Shown: one piece after another, positions 23,604 to 35,600 of the stretch
Numbering within the stretch: the stretch's first letter is position 1
How the letters are laid out: every line of letters starts with the position of its first letter
Notes under the pieces: model-generated
Database searches by the model: none
Told to the model about the DNA's origin: nothing
The model's input: the letters and a program-made list of their open reading frames with translations, nothing else
Translations under genes and position numbers: made by a program
Assembly: GCA_949357655.1 (NCBI GenBank)
Contig: CASHTG010000016.1
Span: 1,984,001 to 2,048,000, forward strand
Reading direction: 5' to 3'
Length of the DNA stretch: 64,000 nucleotides
Source of the DNA: Parascedosporium putredinis
Taxonomy: Eukaryota; Ascomycota; Sordariomycetes; Microascales; Microascaceae

Positions 23604-25040
23604 ATGCAAGACATGGCCTCGCTGTTTACGAAGCCGAAGCTTCTCCCCTTTACTGTGCCTGCCACTCTTAACCTGGCCAAACTGAACCCCATTCCCCATC
23701 GGTATCGCCGCCGGATACGATCGAGGCAGCGATTCTACTCGCGCGCTGATGAAATTACCCGCCTCAAGTCTTCGTTCAATGTCCTCGAGACTATCCGCGC
23801 CGTTCAACGACACAAGTGGACACTCCACGACCTTCAATATGTCGTCCTTGCCTTTGTTGGAATTTCATCCTTAATCATGGCCCCCGCGCCTGCATTCCTC
23901 AAGCTCCTTGCCTTGGTTGGTGGCACGCTCCTCATTCTCATGCCCATCACAAGCCAGTTTTTCTTCCCTGGCCTTCCCATCTGGGTCTACCTCGTGTATT
24001 TCTTCTGTAGCCGGTAAGTTGCGAACCCCGTGGACCTTTCAAAGCAGCATTTTCTAACAGTGGTTTTGTCGAAACCTTTCAGATTTATTCCCACCGAAAT
24101 CCGCCCTCACATCTGGGTTCGTGTTCTCCCCGCTTTGGAGAATGTCCTCTATGGAGCCAACCTTTCCAACATCCTTTCCGCGCATACCAACTCTATGCTT
24201 GATCTTATTGCCTGGATTCCCTACGGTATTCTCCACTTCACCCTCCCTGCTGTGGTCGTGGGTGTTCTCTTCATCTTTGGTGCCCCTGGGAGCGGTCCCT
24301 CCTTTGCCAAGGCCTTTGGCTGGATGAACATCACTGGTGTCACTATCCAGCTTCTTTTCCCCTGCACCCCGCCGTGGTACGAAAATGAGCATGGCCTCTC
24401 TCCTGCGGCATATGGCATGCCCGGTTCTCCTGCCGGTCTCGCCCGCATCGATAAGATCTTCGGCGTAGACATGTACACGACCGCCTTCTCCACCGCGCCC
24501 GTTCCCTTTGGCGCCTTCCCATCGCTTCACTCCGGTAATGCCGTCATCGAGGCTCTCTTCCTCAGCTACTGCTTCCCCGGTTCCGGCCTCTCTTTGGCGC
24601 TTACGTGGTGTGGATCTGGTGGGCAACCATGTACCTAAGCCACCACTACGCAGTTGACCTGGTTGGAGGCGCCTTGATTGCAGCTGCCTACTTCTACATC
24701 ACCAAGGCGTACTGGATGCCCAGGCCCCAGCCTGACAAGTCCACTCGTTGGGACTACGAGTATGTCGAATACGGCGACCGCAAGTCTATCTTTGACGAGG
24801 AGTTTGGCTCGTACGCGCTCGGGTTTATCGACCGCCACCCCCAGCGACGATGAGTGGACCGTTGGTAGTAGCTCCAGCAGCTTCGCGAGCGGTAGTGGAA
24901 CGCTCAGCCCCACGCTTTCCGAAGAGAGCCTCAGTTTCCGCCGAGATGTGCTGGGAATGGACATCCCTGATCAGCATACCTGGGACGCAACGACGAGAGT
25001 CACGGATAATGGCCTGAGGCAAATCACCGTTGCCGCCTAA
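23604..25040 (+). CDS. AUR1: Inositol phosphorylceramide synthase catalytic subunit
   Basis: Transfers phosphoinositol from phosphatidylinositol to ceramide in the Golgi, an essential step of fungal sphingolipid synthesis and the target of aureobasidin A. The exons are 23604-24013 and 24083-25040; intron 24014-24082 has GTAAGT, TTCTAACAG and TTTCAG. About 455 residues, as expected. Several hydrophobic segments are visible (YVVLAFVGISSLIMA, LALVGGTLLILMPI, LPAVVVGVLFIFG). The lipid-phosphatase motifs are FPSLHSGNAVIEA and YLSHHYAVDLVGG, carrying the catalytic His and Asp. The Ser-rich cytosolic tail starts SDDEWTVGSSSSSF. Two frame breaks occur: CCCC at 24575-24578 needs one more C (restoring FPRFRPLFGAYVVWIWWATM), and CCCCC at 24838-24842 needs one fewer or two more C. 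A second ATG at 23613 is also possible as start. The 5' region is strongly CT-rich. Confidence 0.93.
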
Positions 25041-27182
25041 GCCGTAATACGACGACGGCGAAACGAGTATTTCGATTCTTTCCCTCGTGTCGATCTGCAG
25101 CATCTTTCTGGTCGACTCGGAAATCGACTCGGGCCCCCTCACCGCCGCCTTGAATAATGGGCTTACGAGAAGGGGGCCTCTGTCACTTTTCTGTAATTTT
25201 TTTCCTTTTTTGTGATACAGGGATCATGACATCTCTGTGCACAACGTCCTCACTGGGTAGACGCATGATACCCCTTTATACGCTCGCTACCCACATTTTT
25301 TTCGACGCATCTTTTTTCAATTCTTCCGTTTACGAAGAGAAGCCTTTATGGACATTATCTGTTCATGAAGCATATTACTTATACCTCGTTCGGCATATTT
25401 CATGTTGTTGAGCATTTTACCCCTTTTATTTTTTTCTTTTTCTTCCACTATTGCATGAGCATAGCGAATATGGAAACCGGGCAATCTTTTGGAAACGGCG
25501 TGTTGGGAAAGAGCAGATAACGCGGGGTGTTTTGGTTTTCTGGCTGGGCTTGTGTTGGTGGTTCAGATGTTTATGGAGGAACAACCGGTCGATCCCAATT
25601 AGGCGCGGCGCACGACAATGTCGCAAAACAGCAAAAGCCAAGGCTCGAAGGACTCGAGTCCCTTCAACTTGCCCGTCTTCAAACGAGGCTACGGCTTATG
25701 ATGATCCAATCTGCTTTCCGCGAGTGTTCGTCATGTTCGACGGCGGTACCACGATCTGACCTTTGTCCCGATCTACCTCCCGCCATTCCCACGTTAATTT
25801 TTAATATCCTTTTTCTTTGTTTTTACAACCCCGGACCCTAGCTTTTGGCGCCCTCCACGGGGCGCCAACGGGTTCAATAATGTTTATAACTTACAACCTT
25901 CTCGGGAATGGAGGAACAATTGCACACTAGATCGGGCAACGGCGGAATCGGTGGAACAGGACCCCGCGACGTCCTCCGCCTTGAAGGGGGCCGTGGAACC
26001 GGATTCCTTGGGTTGGTGGGACCAAGAGGGTAAACACCTTTTGGTATCTACGCATACCTACGAGGTTAACCTAGCGGGGATCTGATCCATTGGGCGGCGA
26101 CAGGAAGGAGCCGAATACACTTAATGACATGGAGATATACGTCTGGACTGGCCTGTTAATAGCGGTGATGAGCCGGCTGTAGTAGAAGGAGAGCTGAGGC
26201 AGAGAGAGGAAAGGGGAACAGACACTCGCTAGACGGTGGATAACAAACAATGATACATGAAGAAACAGAATACATCGTCTCACCTCAGTCAATTGCATAT
26301 GTACATCGTACATCCATGGATTCCACCATTCCACCCACACATGACTGTCCCGCGTTCTTCCACTTGGCATCCGCCACATTTGACGACCTTGATATTGTCT
26401 CCATACAACGTTTTGCGTATGAATGGGCGCACACAGCCCCCTTCGAGTGGTTTGTAGTTTTATTTGTTTTTATTTGTTTACTTGTCTCTTCTAGCTGGGC
26501 TCCGCAAGAAGCTCTCTACGAGGTATGCCCACCATCAATCATCTACCCTGAGGTCCAAACACCAGAACCTTTCAAAACAACGAGACGGAAACATGAAAGG
26601 GACGACGAAACGCCCAAGCCAACACTTATCAACGCATCGCAACATGGCCACGAACATGTCGACAGGAAGGATGGCAGGGTAATGCCTGTTAAAAGGAAAA
26701 AATGGAAATGGAAAAGAACAAACTCCCCAAAGTACACCAACCCGGAAAACTACTAGGTCTCATCAGTCTAGTAGAGGGAAAGGGAAATGCTGTCATACGG
26801 AGGATCTCCAACCACACCTCCGCCACCCCTTCCTCTGCGCTGCTTGTATGTGTCAAACCATGTCCGAGCTGTAGCAAGCTAAAACTTCTACAGCTTTTCG
26901 TTTCCTTCTTTTTTTCTTTTTGTTTTCGTTTTTGATCTGGCATGGCGAGGTTTGGGGTGGGGCCAATAAATGTATGGAAAAGAAGGGAAACGAGGCGAGA
27001 GGCACTTTCAGAGATAAAGCCGGCGGCTCAAGGTTCCCACAAGTGTTAGGCAACCAAGAAAGGCGTGTTCTAACGAACGTGAGTGTGCGATTTCATCAGT
27101 CACGAGCGACGTAGGCCGGGTGAAAAAAAGGGTATTCCAGCCTTTGCTGGGTTCACCTACTCCGGTGCCAGCGGCCTGCTCC
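25041..27182. other. Intergenic region between convergent AUR1 and RPA34.5-like genes
   Basis: About 2.1 kb holding two 3' ends. Open frames on both strands (for example 26250-26756, plus) show no recognisable content. I see nothing else in it. Confidence 0.5.
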
Positions 27183-28856
27183 CTAAGGCATTCCGGGGAT
27201 AACGGGAGTTGGGACGGGGGTGACCTTTTTAGGCTCCCTGCGGTCTCTTGAGTAGACGGAGCAGGGGACTCAGAGATGGATTTGGAGCGCTTCTTCTTAA
27301 CCTCGCTAGATTCGCTAGAATCCGTAGACCGACGCCGCTTCGCATTCTTAGCATTAGACTCAGCCTTGGCAGAACCTGGTATTTGGGGCAGTGGCACAGG
27401 GGTTTGCGAGAGGCGCGCATGATCTTGGTCGTCTGCGAACTTGACCTTGTTCTTCGACCTCGGAGTTTCCTTCGGTGCCGCATCGGCATTCTCTGGATCC
27501 AGTTTGGCCTCTTTCTTGCTCTTCTTCTCCTTCTTCTCCTTCTTTTCCTTCTTTTCCTTCTTGCTCTTCTTATCGCCGGTACCTTCACTAGTTTTTTGCT
27601 GCTCGAGTAGAGCAAGCCTGGTCCTCAGCGCTTCAATCTCTTCGTTAGCGGACTGGGGTTGAGTAGGCTGGCTAGACGCAGTAATTTCCGTTTCGGGCGC
27701 GGGGCTAGTGCCCTTGCGCTTCTTCTTGGGTCGCTCAGCTAGTTGCTTTTGTTGGTCCGAGTCCACAGCCCTCTCTTGCTTGTCCTTCTTTTGCTTCTTG
27801 TCCTTCTTGGAAGCCTTTTGAGAGATGGCGGGAGCAAGTTCCGCTCGAGTTCAGTCAAAGCCTTAGGCTCGAAGCCAATGGGTTGAAATCTAGACCGCAG
27901 ACCCACAGGCTGCCTTGGGGCGGCTTTGGGAACCTTGGCACCCTCAGGGGCGTCAGGGTCTCAAACGAAGCGCCCGCACCGTCATCGGCGGTCTGGATGA
28001 TGTTAATGCTTTGGCAACTAGCTACATAATGGACTAAGATTAGTGAATGTACATTATCGAGGATGGCCTGATAGATTAACTTACAGATCAAGTGATAGCT
28101 ATCGCCATCCTTCAAACGGGGCACCGTGATCTTGGCATCGGATGACACAATAGCACTCGCATAAGGACCCGCAGCCGGCACAACCTTCTGGATCTCAAGG
28201 TTGAGCGGGGTTGATGATGAATGTGTGAGGACCCAGAGCTTGCTCCCTTCTCTTTCAGCGGACTCAAATACGCGGGCGATCTGACCTAGGCTCTTCGGTT
28301 GTTGGAGCTTGAAGACGCCCTCAATTACGGTAGGGGTGGGCTCGTTGAGGGTATGTGTTGTCATTTCAGGTTTCCTTGAGACCTTCGAAACGATGGAGGA
28401 GCTGGCCTTTGCCTGGGTGCTAGGCTCCGAATCAGACTCATCATCACTAGAGTCGGCATCAGAGCTGCTGGACGCTTTGGCGTTGCCCTCTACATTGTTT
28501 ACTGCCTCCTGCTCAGATTCAGAATCCGACTCGCTCGATTCCTCAGAATCTGAGCTTTCCGAGTCGGAGCTAGAGCTGGCTGTCTGTGTCTGGGGTTTCG
28601 TAACCTGAGAAGGAGCTTTTTTCGACTTGTTCACGGCCTTTTCCTCGTCACTGCTGCTCTCTTCTTCACTTGAAGACTCTTCCTCCGAGGAGGTAGTTGT
28701 CGAGTCCTCATCCTCTTCTTCGCTCACAGAGAGTGCTTTCTTCACTTTTCCCTGAGCTTTCGATTGTCTTGCTTTTGTTTCCTCGCTAGGGAGATTGTAG
28801 ATATCTGTAGCGGTCCTGGAAGCGGGCGCATCGGCGCGGGCAACTCGGCTCGGCAT
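27183..28856 (-). CDS. RPA34: RNA polymerase I subunit RPA34.5-like protein
   Basis: Probable subunit of the Pol I-specific A49/A34.5 heterodimer, which supports rDNA transcription in the nucleolus. The exons are 28856-28085 and 28021-27183; intron 28022-28084 has GTAAGT and ATGTAG. About 537 residues. An N-terminal Ser/Glu/Asp-rich region (SSSEEESSSDEEK type) is followed by the folded part with SLGQIARVFESAEREGSKLW and the family-like motif AAPRQPVGLRSRFQPIGFEP. A long Lys-rich tail (KKSKKEKKEKKEKKEKKSKK) and the end KKVTPVPTPVIPGMP complete it. Breaks at 27226-27230 (T5), about 27838-27842 and 27956-27958 are each repaired by one base. The A34.5 identity rests on this motif and the architecture, so it is likely but not certain. 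The gene may really start further upstream at 29358 (see the separate entry). It is divergent from GRC3, another ribosome-production gene. Confidence 0.72.
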
Positions 28857-28884
28857 TTTTCGCTCCAATCCTTTACTGGAGTAG

Positions 28885-29358
28885 CTAGGGGCGACCCTTA
28901 GCGATGTCCTGAGGCTTCGACGCTGCTTTGGTTGGGGTGCACTCAGTGCCGTATCGAGATGAATCGTAAACTAGCTTCGTGGTAGACGGGACTCTATGTG
29001 GCTGAGTAGGACCGCAGGCGGTCGATGAGGATGAAAGCCCCACGGAATGTTTCAAAATAGACCTTGGCTGCTCTGTAGATCTTGGGCGATGGAGGGTAGG
29101 TGTGGAGAGGAGACGATCCGGAGGCAGGTTGTAAGGCGACGGAGAAGGAGTTGCGGGGTGGTCTCTCTGAGAGAGAGGCCACAGCTGCGAAAAGAGAGCA
29201 GTCTCTGGTGGGCGCGAAACAGACCTCCGCCTTGCGCCGTTCGAATTGACAGGCTGGGAACCGGAATTGGACCGTGGCTCACGGTTGTTGTTGCGATCTT
29301 CAGGTGGGCGGCTGCAACTTCTTGCTCGTGGCCCACGATAATCGCTGTTGGTAACCAT
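28885..29358 (-). CDS. Ser/Pro/Arg-rich open reading frame, possibly the N-terminus of the RPA34.5-like gene
   Basis: A 157-codon frame starting at an ATG preceded by eight A. It contains a repeated SRPPE motif (CSRPPED, VSRPPET), the phrase PRSILKHS, which resembles the SILK docking motif for protein phosphatase 1, and RYGTECTPTKAASKPQ. It stops only 28 bp before the ATG assigned to the RPA34.5-like protein. Adding one C to the CCCC run just before the stop and one A to the AAAAA run just before ATG 28856 would make one continuous frame through PLATPVKDWSEK into MPSRVAR. Those are the same error types seen elsewhere in the window. It is therefore either a small unknown gene or the first part of the downstream protein. 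Confidence 0.4.
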   Translation of the reverse strand: MVTNSDYRGPRARSCSRPPEDRNNNREPRSNSGSQPVNSNGARRRSVSRPPETALFSQLWPLSQRDHPATPSPSPYNLPPDRLLSTPTLHRPRSTEQPRSILKHSVGLSSSSTACGPTQPHRVPSTTKLVYDSSRYGTECTPTKAASKPQDIAKGRP

Positions 29359-30179
29359 TTTTTTTCAGCGGAGCTGCCCTCTGCGTGAAAGTATTAGCCG
29401 ACCTTCTGCCGACGGAAGTGGGATGCTTTAAGCACGGTCGGGGTAGTTATATCAACGAAGAGCTGCCAGTCGATAAAGGTTGGAACCGTTGCATTTGCCT
29501 CTCACGATATATTCTTCAATGTCCGAGATAAACTCTCTCGGAGTGGGTGATCCCTCTGGATGTTTGAAGTTGGAATTGACTACTGCTTCTCAAATCTTTC
29601 GTGATGCGCGTGCTTAATACTGTTCCAGTGATCAAGCCGTTGTTAGCCATCCAAATCATCAAGGGGTATGATGCCCGAAGTAGGAAGGTGGGGAAGGGGT
29701 TAGTCTAACAGAACGCTACGATCAGTGGGCTTCACCCTTGCATCGGCTCTGACTTGCGCTGACGAGCTGTTCAGGGTCGGCTCAAGTTGATGATGTTGAA
29801 CGAAAAAGAAAAAAATTATCAGAGAAAGGGGGACGGAAATATTGATGGTAGCGCGATGAAACTGTGAGACTTGAAATGATGTAGGGAACCAGAAGAAATT
29901 TTAGAGTGAAGTGCGAAGACGACCGAAGTAGAAAGAGACAGAGATCAGGACGACTGTGGTAGGAGCTTCCTTTGTTGGATAAAAAAAAAAAGATGAAAAA
30001 GTCTTCAGCGCCGCTTCACCTTTGCACCTTCCTCTTCACAACCGAACCGTCCCGTCTAATTAGTCCCTGTCGACCCTTTACAAAATCAACTCGCTCTTTC
30101 TCTGAGTGAGTTTAGTAACGGCGGTTACGTCCTTGAGTACGAGGTCGGACGCCGAAAAATTAGACACCTTCACATCTCT
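29359..30179. promoter_or_regulatory. Divergent promoter, RPA34.5-like gene and GRC3
   Basis: About 0.8 kb (1.3 kb if the RPA34.5-like gene starts at 28856) between two genes of ribosome production. GCGATGAA at 29853-29860 is one base off the yeast PAC element, and GAAAAATTAG near 30154 resembles part of an RRPE element. Both are weak matches, noted only because of the gene pair. Confidence 0.4.
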
Positions 30180-32632
30180 ATGACTGGGGAGCCCGTCATG
30201 AGCGCCTTCGCCGCTCGCCAGAAGCTCCTCGCGAGGTATAAGACTAATTCAGAAGGTGACACCAAAAGCGACCAGGCTGCAGCGCCACCCTCGGTCGGTC
30301 TAGGGTCCAGCGGGACGGAGCCCAAGAGGCGCACCACGCCCGCAGCTCGAGGGATTCAGAGTGGTGATGAAGCCCCCAAGGGGAGTCTACTCCTAGTCAA
30401 AGGAAACGCCGGCGCGTTGCATCCAAGGAAAAGTCAGCTGCTACCAGCGTGTCTGAGTCTGAAGCTGATCAGGCGGCGGTTAAGCAAACCCAAAAGAAAA
30501 GCTTACCGAGCCGCTCGAGAACCCCTCCGTTGCGAGACATCGGACACACTGCCGCCACCACCGAGCCATCCCGCGGGGCGGATATGGACTTAGAGGTCGA
30601 TGGAAAGATCGAGACTCCCGGCGCCGATACCACGTCACATGGCCCAACCGCGGACCACTTGATTGATGCATCCGCCCTCCGGCTTACCCTCCAGAACTGC
30701 TGCACTCAAAAGGAAAATGGCATTCTCGAGCTACGGATCGATTCACACGAGGTAAGATATCTTTTATCACGCTGAAAACGCCGTTGGTATATCGTACCTA
30801 ATAAAGCCACAGCGTCTCAAAGTGCCCATTATTGGCCAATATGGCATTCGGATCCTTCGCGGAGAGGCCCTCATTGCCGGTGCTACATTACGTCCATCGT
30901 CCGATGTGACCTGGGTCCAGGCTCCCCTTTGCTATTCCGTACCTGTTCTTCGATGTGTCGAGTCTTCAGTCGTAGAGCTGCACCCTCACCCCTCGTCGAG
31001 CGGCTTCAGAAAACTTGGTCGCTTATCGCCTTTCTACCGGGCGATATGGAATCGTACGCAGCCTAATAGTGTGTCTGGAGGCTCTTCATTCCGAATTGTA
31101 AGTCTGAGTCTCTCCTACCCCCGGTTTCGGTTTCCTTGAAAGAAATGGATGAACTGGGCTAACTATGACAGGTTTGTGGACCTGAGGATCTCCCTAAGCG
31201 GTCGGTTCTACGGGGCCTCTACTCGCCCCCAGAGTGGAATAAGAAACTAGCAGAGATTTCTACAAATGATTCCAAGTCCATGTCATGCTTCATCTGTGGT
31301 CCGAAAGGCGCCGGGAAATCTACTTTTGCGCGCCTCCTGACAAACCGCCTTTTAACCTCACAGACCGGTTCTACAAGTGGCCGCACTCGATCGTCTGCAC
31401 GTATGAATGGGGTCATCATCTTGGATGTTGACCCGGGCCAGTCCGAGTTCTGTCCGCCGGGAACGCTCTCGTTAGTTCTCGTTCAGAAACCCAACCTGGC
31501 GCCTCCTTTTGCCCACCCCTGGCCGGATGACACTTCGGCGACGTTAATTCGCTGCCATGTCCTGGCTTCAGTAAATCCGGGATCAGATACGGACCTGTTC
31601 ATGGAAAGCGCTCTAGATCTTTACAACCATTATAAGCAGAGATACAATGGATACCCCCTGGTCGTTAATACCCCGGGATGGATCCTTGGCACGGGTCTTG
31701 ATTTACTGTCACTCCTCATTAACAGCATAAAGCCAGCAGAGGTTGTTTACATGTCAGAAGATGGCCCCACGGAAACCGTTGAGGGTCTTGAGTCGGCGTG
31801 TAGATCCGCCTCCTTTACTACGCTGCCATCGCAACAGTCCGACCCCAGCGCGCGAAGGTCGGCGGCTCACCTCCGGGCGATGCAGACCATGGCGTATTTT
31901 CATTCTGTAAAGAAGGACTCGCCCCACCAGCGCTTATCTGTCGACACCTTGCCGCTATCCGCCAAAGCGCCTTGGCGGGTCTCTTACGCCGGCAAGAACC
32001 GAGGCATCGCGGGGATTTTGTGCTATGGTGCCCAACTGGAATCTACCTTGTTAGCCCAAGCTATCAACGGGATGGTGCTTGCTGCCGTGGAGATTGAGGA
32101 TGAGAGGGCCTTTAAAGGCCAAAATTCCGTTTCCGAGCAGGATATTGCAATGGACCTCGACGCGCCGGGGAGTGACAAGATCTTGGGGCATATTAACACG
32201 TTGGTTCGCGCTACGCCGGAAGGCATACCGTATATCCATCAGGTGGAGGGCAGCACGCTAGACCCTCGCTATTCTCACACACTCGGACTGGTCCTCATCC
32301 GCGGCATCGACACCAACAGCTCCGCGCTTCAGGTCCTGACACCCATCCCACGCACGACAATCGAGCAGGTCCGGCAGAACGGCAGGCACATTGTGTTTGT
32401 CCATGGGCAGCTTGATGCGCCGACTTGGGCGTATACGGAGGATCTGTACGATGGTACCAATGAGGTGGAAGACGACGTGGCCGCCGAGGAGAGCGGAGAG
32501 GATGGTGGGGTCGTCACGGGTGGAGTCGGCGGCAGACCCTGGGTGGAGGGAGTGGATGGGACAAGGAGGCGGCAGGTCGGCGGGGGAACATGGAGAGTCA
32601 GGCGAGATCTAGGGCGGCAGCAGCCGAAGTAA
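30180..32632 (+). CDS. GRC3: Polynucleotide 5'-hydroxyl-kinase Grc3
   Basis: Phosphorylates the 5'-OH RNA end left by Las1 during ITS2 removal in 60S ribosome maturation; it is also linked to Pol I termination. The exons are 30180-30751, 30813-31097 and 31172-32632. Intron 30752-30812 has GTAAGA, CCTAATA and CACAG; intron 31098-31171 has GTAAGT, GCTAACT and ACAG. About 772 residues. The kinase core shows Walker A GPKGAGKSTFARLL, Walker B VIILDVDPGQSEFCPPG and NTPGWILGTGLDLL. The N-terminus is basic and Ser-rich with KRRRVASKEK, a likely nuclear signal. The C-terminus ends WRVRRDLGRQQPK, typical of Pezizomycotina Grc3. One frame break, GGGG at 30380-30383, is repaired by one G (KGESTPSQRKRRR). 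A second ATG at 30198 gives MSAFAARQKLLARY, which may be the true start. Confidence 0.92.
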
Positions 32633-35600
32633 GCGTCATGGCGCGAGATGGTAGCTTACCCCCACCTGCTGCCAAAATGGAGGTTCCATGTTGACTCTGA
32701 AACGTGCAAGCGCTACCATGTCTTATGTCTTGGATGGTGAAGTGACGTTGCGGCAGCGCTTTCACGAGAGCTGTGTAACGGGAACGGATGGATTGGTGCG
32801 AACAATGGGGGAAAGGCACAAAGCAGAGCGACATGGATGCCGTTGCTGCCCTGGAAGAAGGCCCACATCTACCTATATATAGATGAGAGGTAGGAGTTGA
32901 CACTCCGTAAACATTTATCCATAGATCCATTGGAATCTCTCGAGTGAAAGGCCAGACGGGCGCTATGAACCTTTTTCTTCTTTAGAAAGTATACTCCTTA
33001 GGAATAGAGAGGATAACGTCGAGGGCTGCGGTAGCACTATGGACTTTATGATGCACACGTTCTCACGGATCGACTGCTCCGAAGCAACCCCCGGCCAGGG
33101 AAACAGATCCGTAGATTTCACTAGGAGAAAAAGCAAAGGGAATCTTAAGAACGGTTGCACTCGCCATTCATGAGGTGGTTCTTACAGTACGGCGGGATGG
33201 AAGTAACACGCTCAGCTCTTGTTGTTTTCTCGGGCTATTGCATGAGTTCTCTAGGGCCGTGAAGTGCAAGCATCTATTGATAGGCGTGGAAATGTCGGCC
33301 GAGCGATGTAAGGGACCAGATAAAGAGGACCAATCCTTCACAAGGCGTACACGACATTTCTTTTTCCCCTTCTTGTATCGGGGGTCCAGCGACCGAGTTT
33401 TGGCCCCGTCTTGGGGCGGCACCAGTCATTTCCCTCTCCTGGTAGTTAGGTACGCACGACGCTTCGCTAAAGGGGTTTCGCAACGCGCCTTGTGCAACGC
33501 CTCGAGACTGGAACTGCACCCTATTTCTTTTTTCTTCTTTTTTCTCTCACACGGCGGGCTCCTTGCCGGGCCGTGAAGGGAAGAGGGGGTAAAAAGGCTG
33601 GGTGGCAGGGCAAGAGATAACAGGGCAGGCAAGGCGGCGCCTGTGTAACATGGCACCAGGGGTTGTACCTATATCCGAGAGGCGCTCGAGGGCATGGTGG
33701 AGGAAACGTGCCTTTTCCCTCTTGCCGAAGAAGTGGTGGAACGATTCGCTGGCGCGGGTTTTCATAGCCTCCCGCCGCTTCTTCACCAATGCTCGCGGCC
33801 GGGCTACCGATCGGTTTCGCACCGGGCGGGACTCGAAGGCGACGGAGGGGGCCACTAAGCTTGCTCGTTTTGGTAATTGGGGCGTTTATTCGTTTGCTAC
33901 TAATGGAGCGGATACGGCCCTTTTTCTCTACTCGCACTAACGAATAGGAACCGCCTCCCTCTCGATTTCTTCTTCCTGATTTACAGTGCTGATTTGGAAT
34001 CGGGAAGAAGAAGCGAGTGATCTCAAAGGAGAGACCGAGAAACTTGATATGAAAAACATTGGCGACATGGAAATGGATAAAACTGGAACGCCAAGCCTGC
34101 TGGACTTTGGGGAACAATATGGAAAAGAATGTGTATAAATTAATGATGAAGCACTTGCGGACCACACTGGGCCAGACTGAATGTGGTGACTGCCATCGTC
34201 TTCAGTTTCTTTATTTTCCCCTTTTTCCCTTTTCTCATTTTACTTGTTCTGGTTTTTCAAAAATGATTGTCTGCGTGAGCGGTGCGAGCACACGATCGAC
34301 GTCGTGTGGGCCACGAGGGTGGGAAAGCGGACACATGAGGAGGAGCAGTTGACCAAGAGTCTGGAACGGATTGTACATGTAGGGATGATGGCGAGCATGT
34401 TATCTCTCTCGAAATGTACGTAATCGCGGGCAACTGGAGGCGGGAATTCCTCGTGCGGGAGGGCAAGGGGAGTCGAGCGTGTTTTCTTCTTTCGCGGGCT
34501 GTCTGCCCATCTGCTTAGTCCGCTGCGGCGGTGTACCAGTTCAGCGCTAGTCTGGGGTCGAGGTACAAAGACCGGCAACGAGACTCAAGCCTGTAGGGTA
34601 TCGGGACTTGCGGGACACGAGGGAGTTCCGTTTTGGGTACCAAGGTACAAAAGCTAAAAAGAGAAAAAGCGGCCGTGGCGGACCAATAGCATGCATCGCA
34701 ACCCAAGACGATGACGCCCCCATAATACCCATATCCAGACCCATGCCTACCCATGCCCATACCGGAAAAAGAAACCGCAAAGGGCCATCAGGGTGCTTTT
34801 TCGGTACGCAAATTTTGGCCCTCTCAGCCTCTGTGCCTCTCTCTCTCTTTCTATCCCTCTCCCGCTCTCCCTCTCTCTTCTCCCTTTGTTCGTGCTACAC
34901 ACAGAATTGTATATCCCTAATACTCAAACTACATACATATCGAGGAGAGGGACCCACAGCGGGACTAGCCAGAGGGGCGCTTCTATTCTCTTTTTTCCCC
35001 TTCAGTTTTCTTCAGTTGGAGTGGGGGAGACTCGGAGGGGAATGTTCTCCAACCCTGGCTCGCGGCGATGGCGCATCCTGAGATGAGCATTGATCACTTG
35101 TCTCGAGAGAGCATCGAGAGCAAGAATACGGAAGGAGAGAGGAAGAGAACTAGAAAAATGAGAAAAGACAAAAGAGAGGGCATGACATAGGTCACTTTGT
35201 AGATATTGCACTCTACACTTGCGCCCCACGACAAGGTGATAGCAACGTGGGAGGGGAGGAAGCAGGAGGGGCTTGGACAAGCGCAAGATAGCCCGTCTTG
35301 GCTGGCCGAGGGCCAAGGGTAAAGGATAGCCCCCATTTTTTCGAGCCATCCGGGTACTCGCCATTACTACGTCCCTCCATCCACGATGAAATCTCTCAAC
35401 CTGGAACGTCAGACCTTGGAGGGAAGGTGCCGCACGCACGGAGAAAAATAAAAAGGGAAACTGGAAAAGGCAAAAGAAGTACCCGAGCTAGCAGTAGACC
35501 ACGGCCTCCCGCCCTTTCTTCCCACGATCTCTCGTCGATCAGTTGGAACCTGGTACTTGGAGCTTTGCAGACACAGCATTCCTTTCTTTCACTTTAATCC

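Noticed and set aside
24054..24626. A 190-codon minus-strand frame opposite AUR1
   Set aside because: A shadow of a well-identified membrane enzyme on the plus strand.
33521..34165. A 214-codon minus-strand open frame
   Set aside because: No recognisable domain, biased composition, and overlapping frames on the other strand are equally open.
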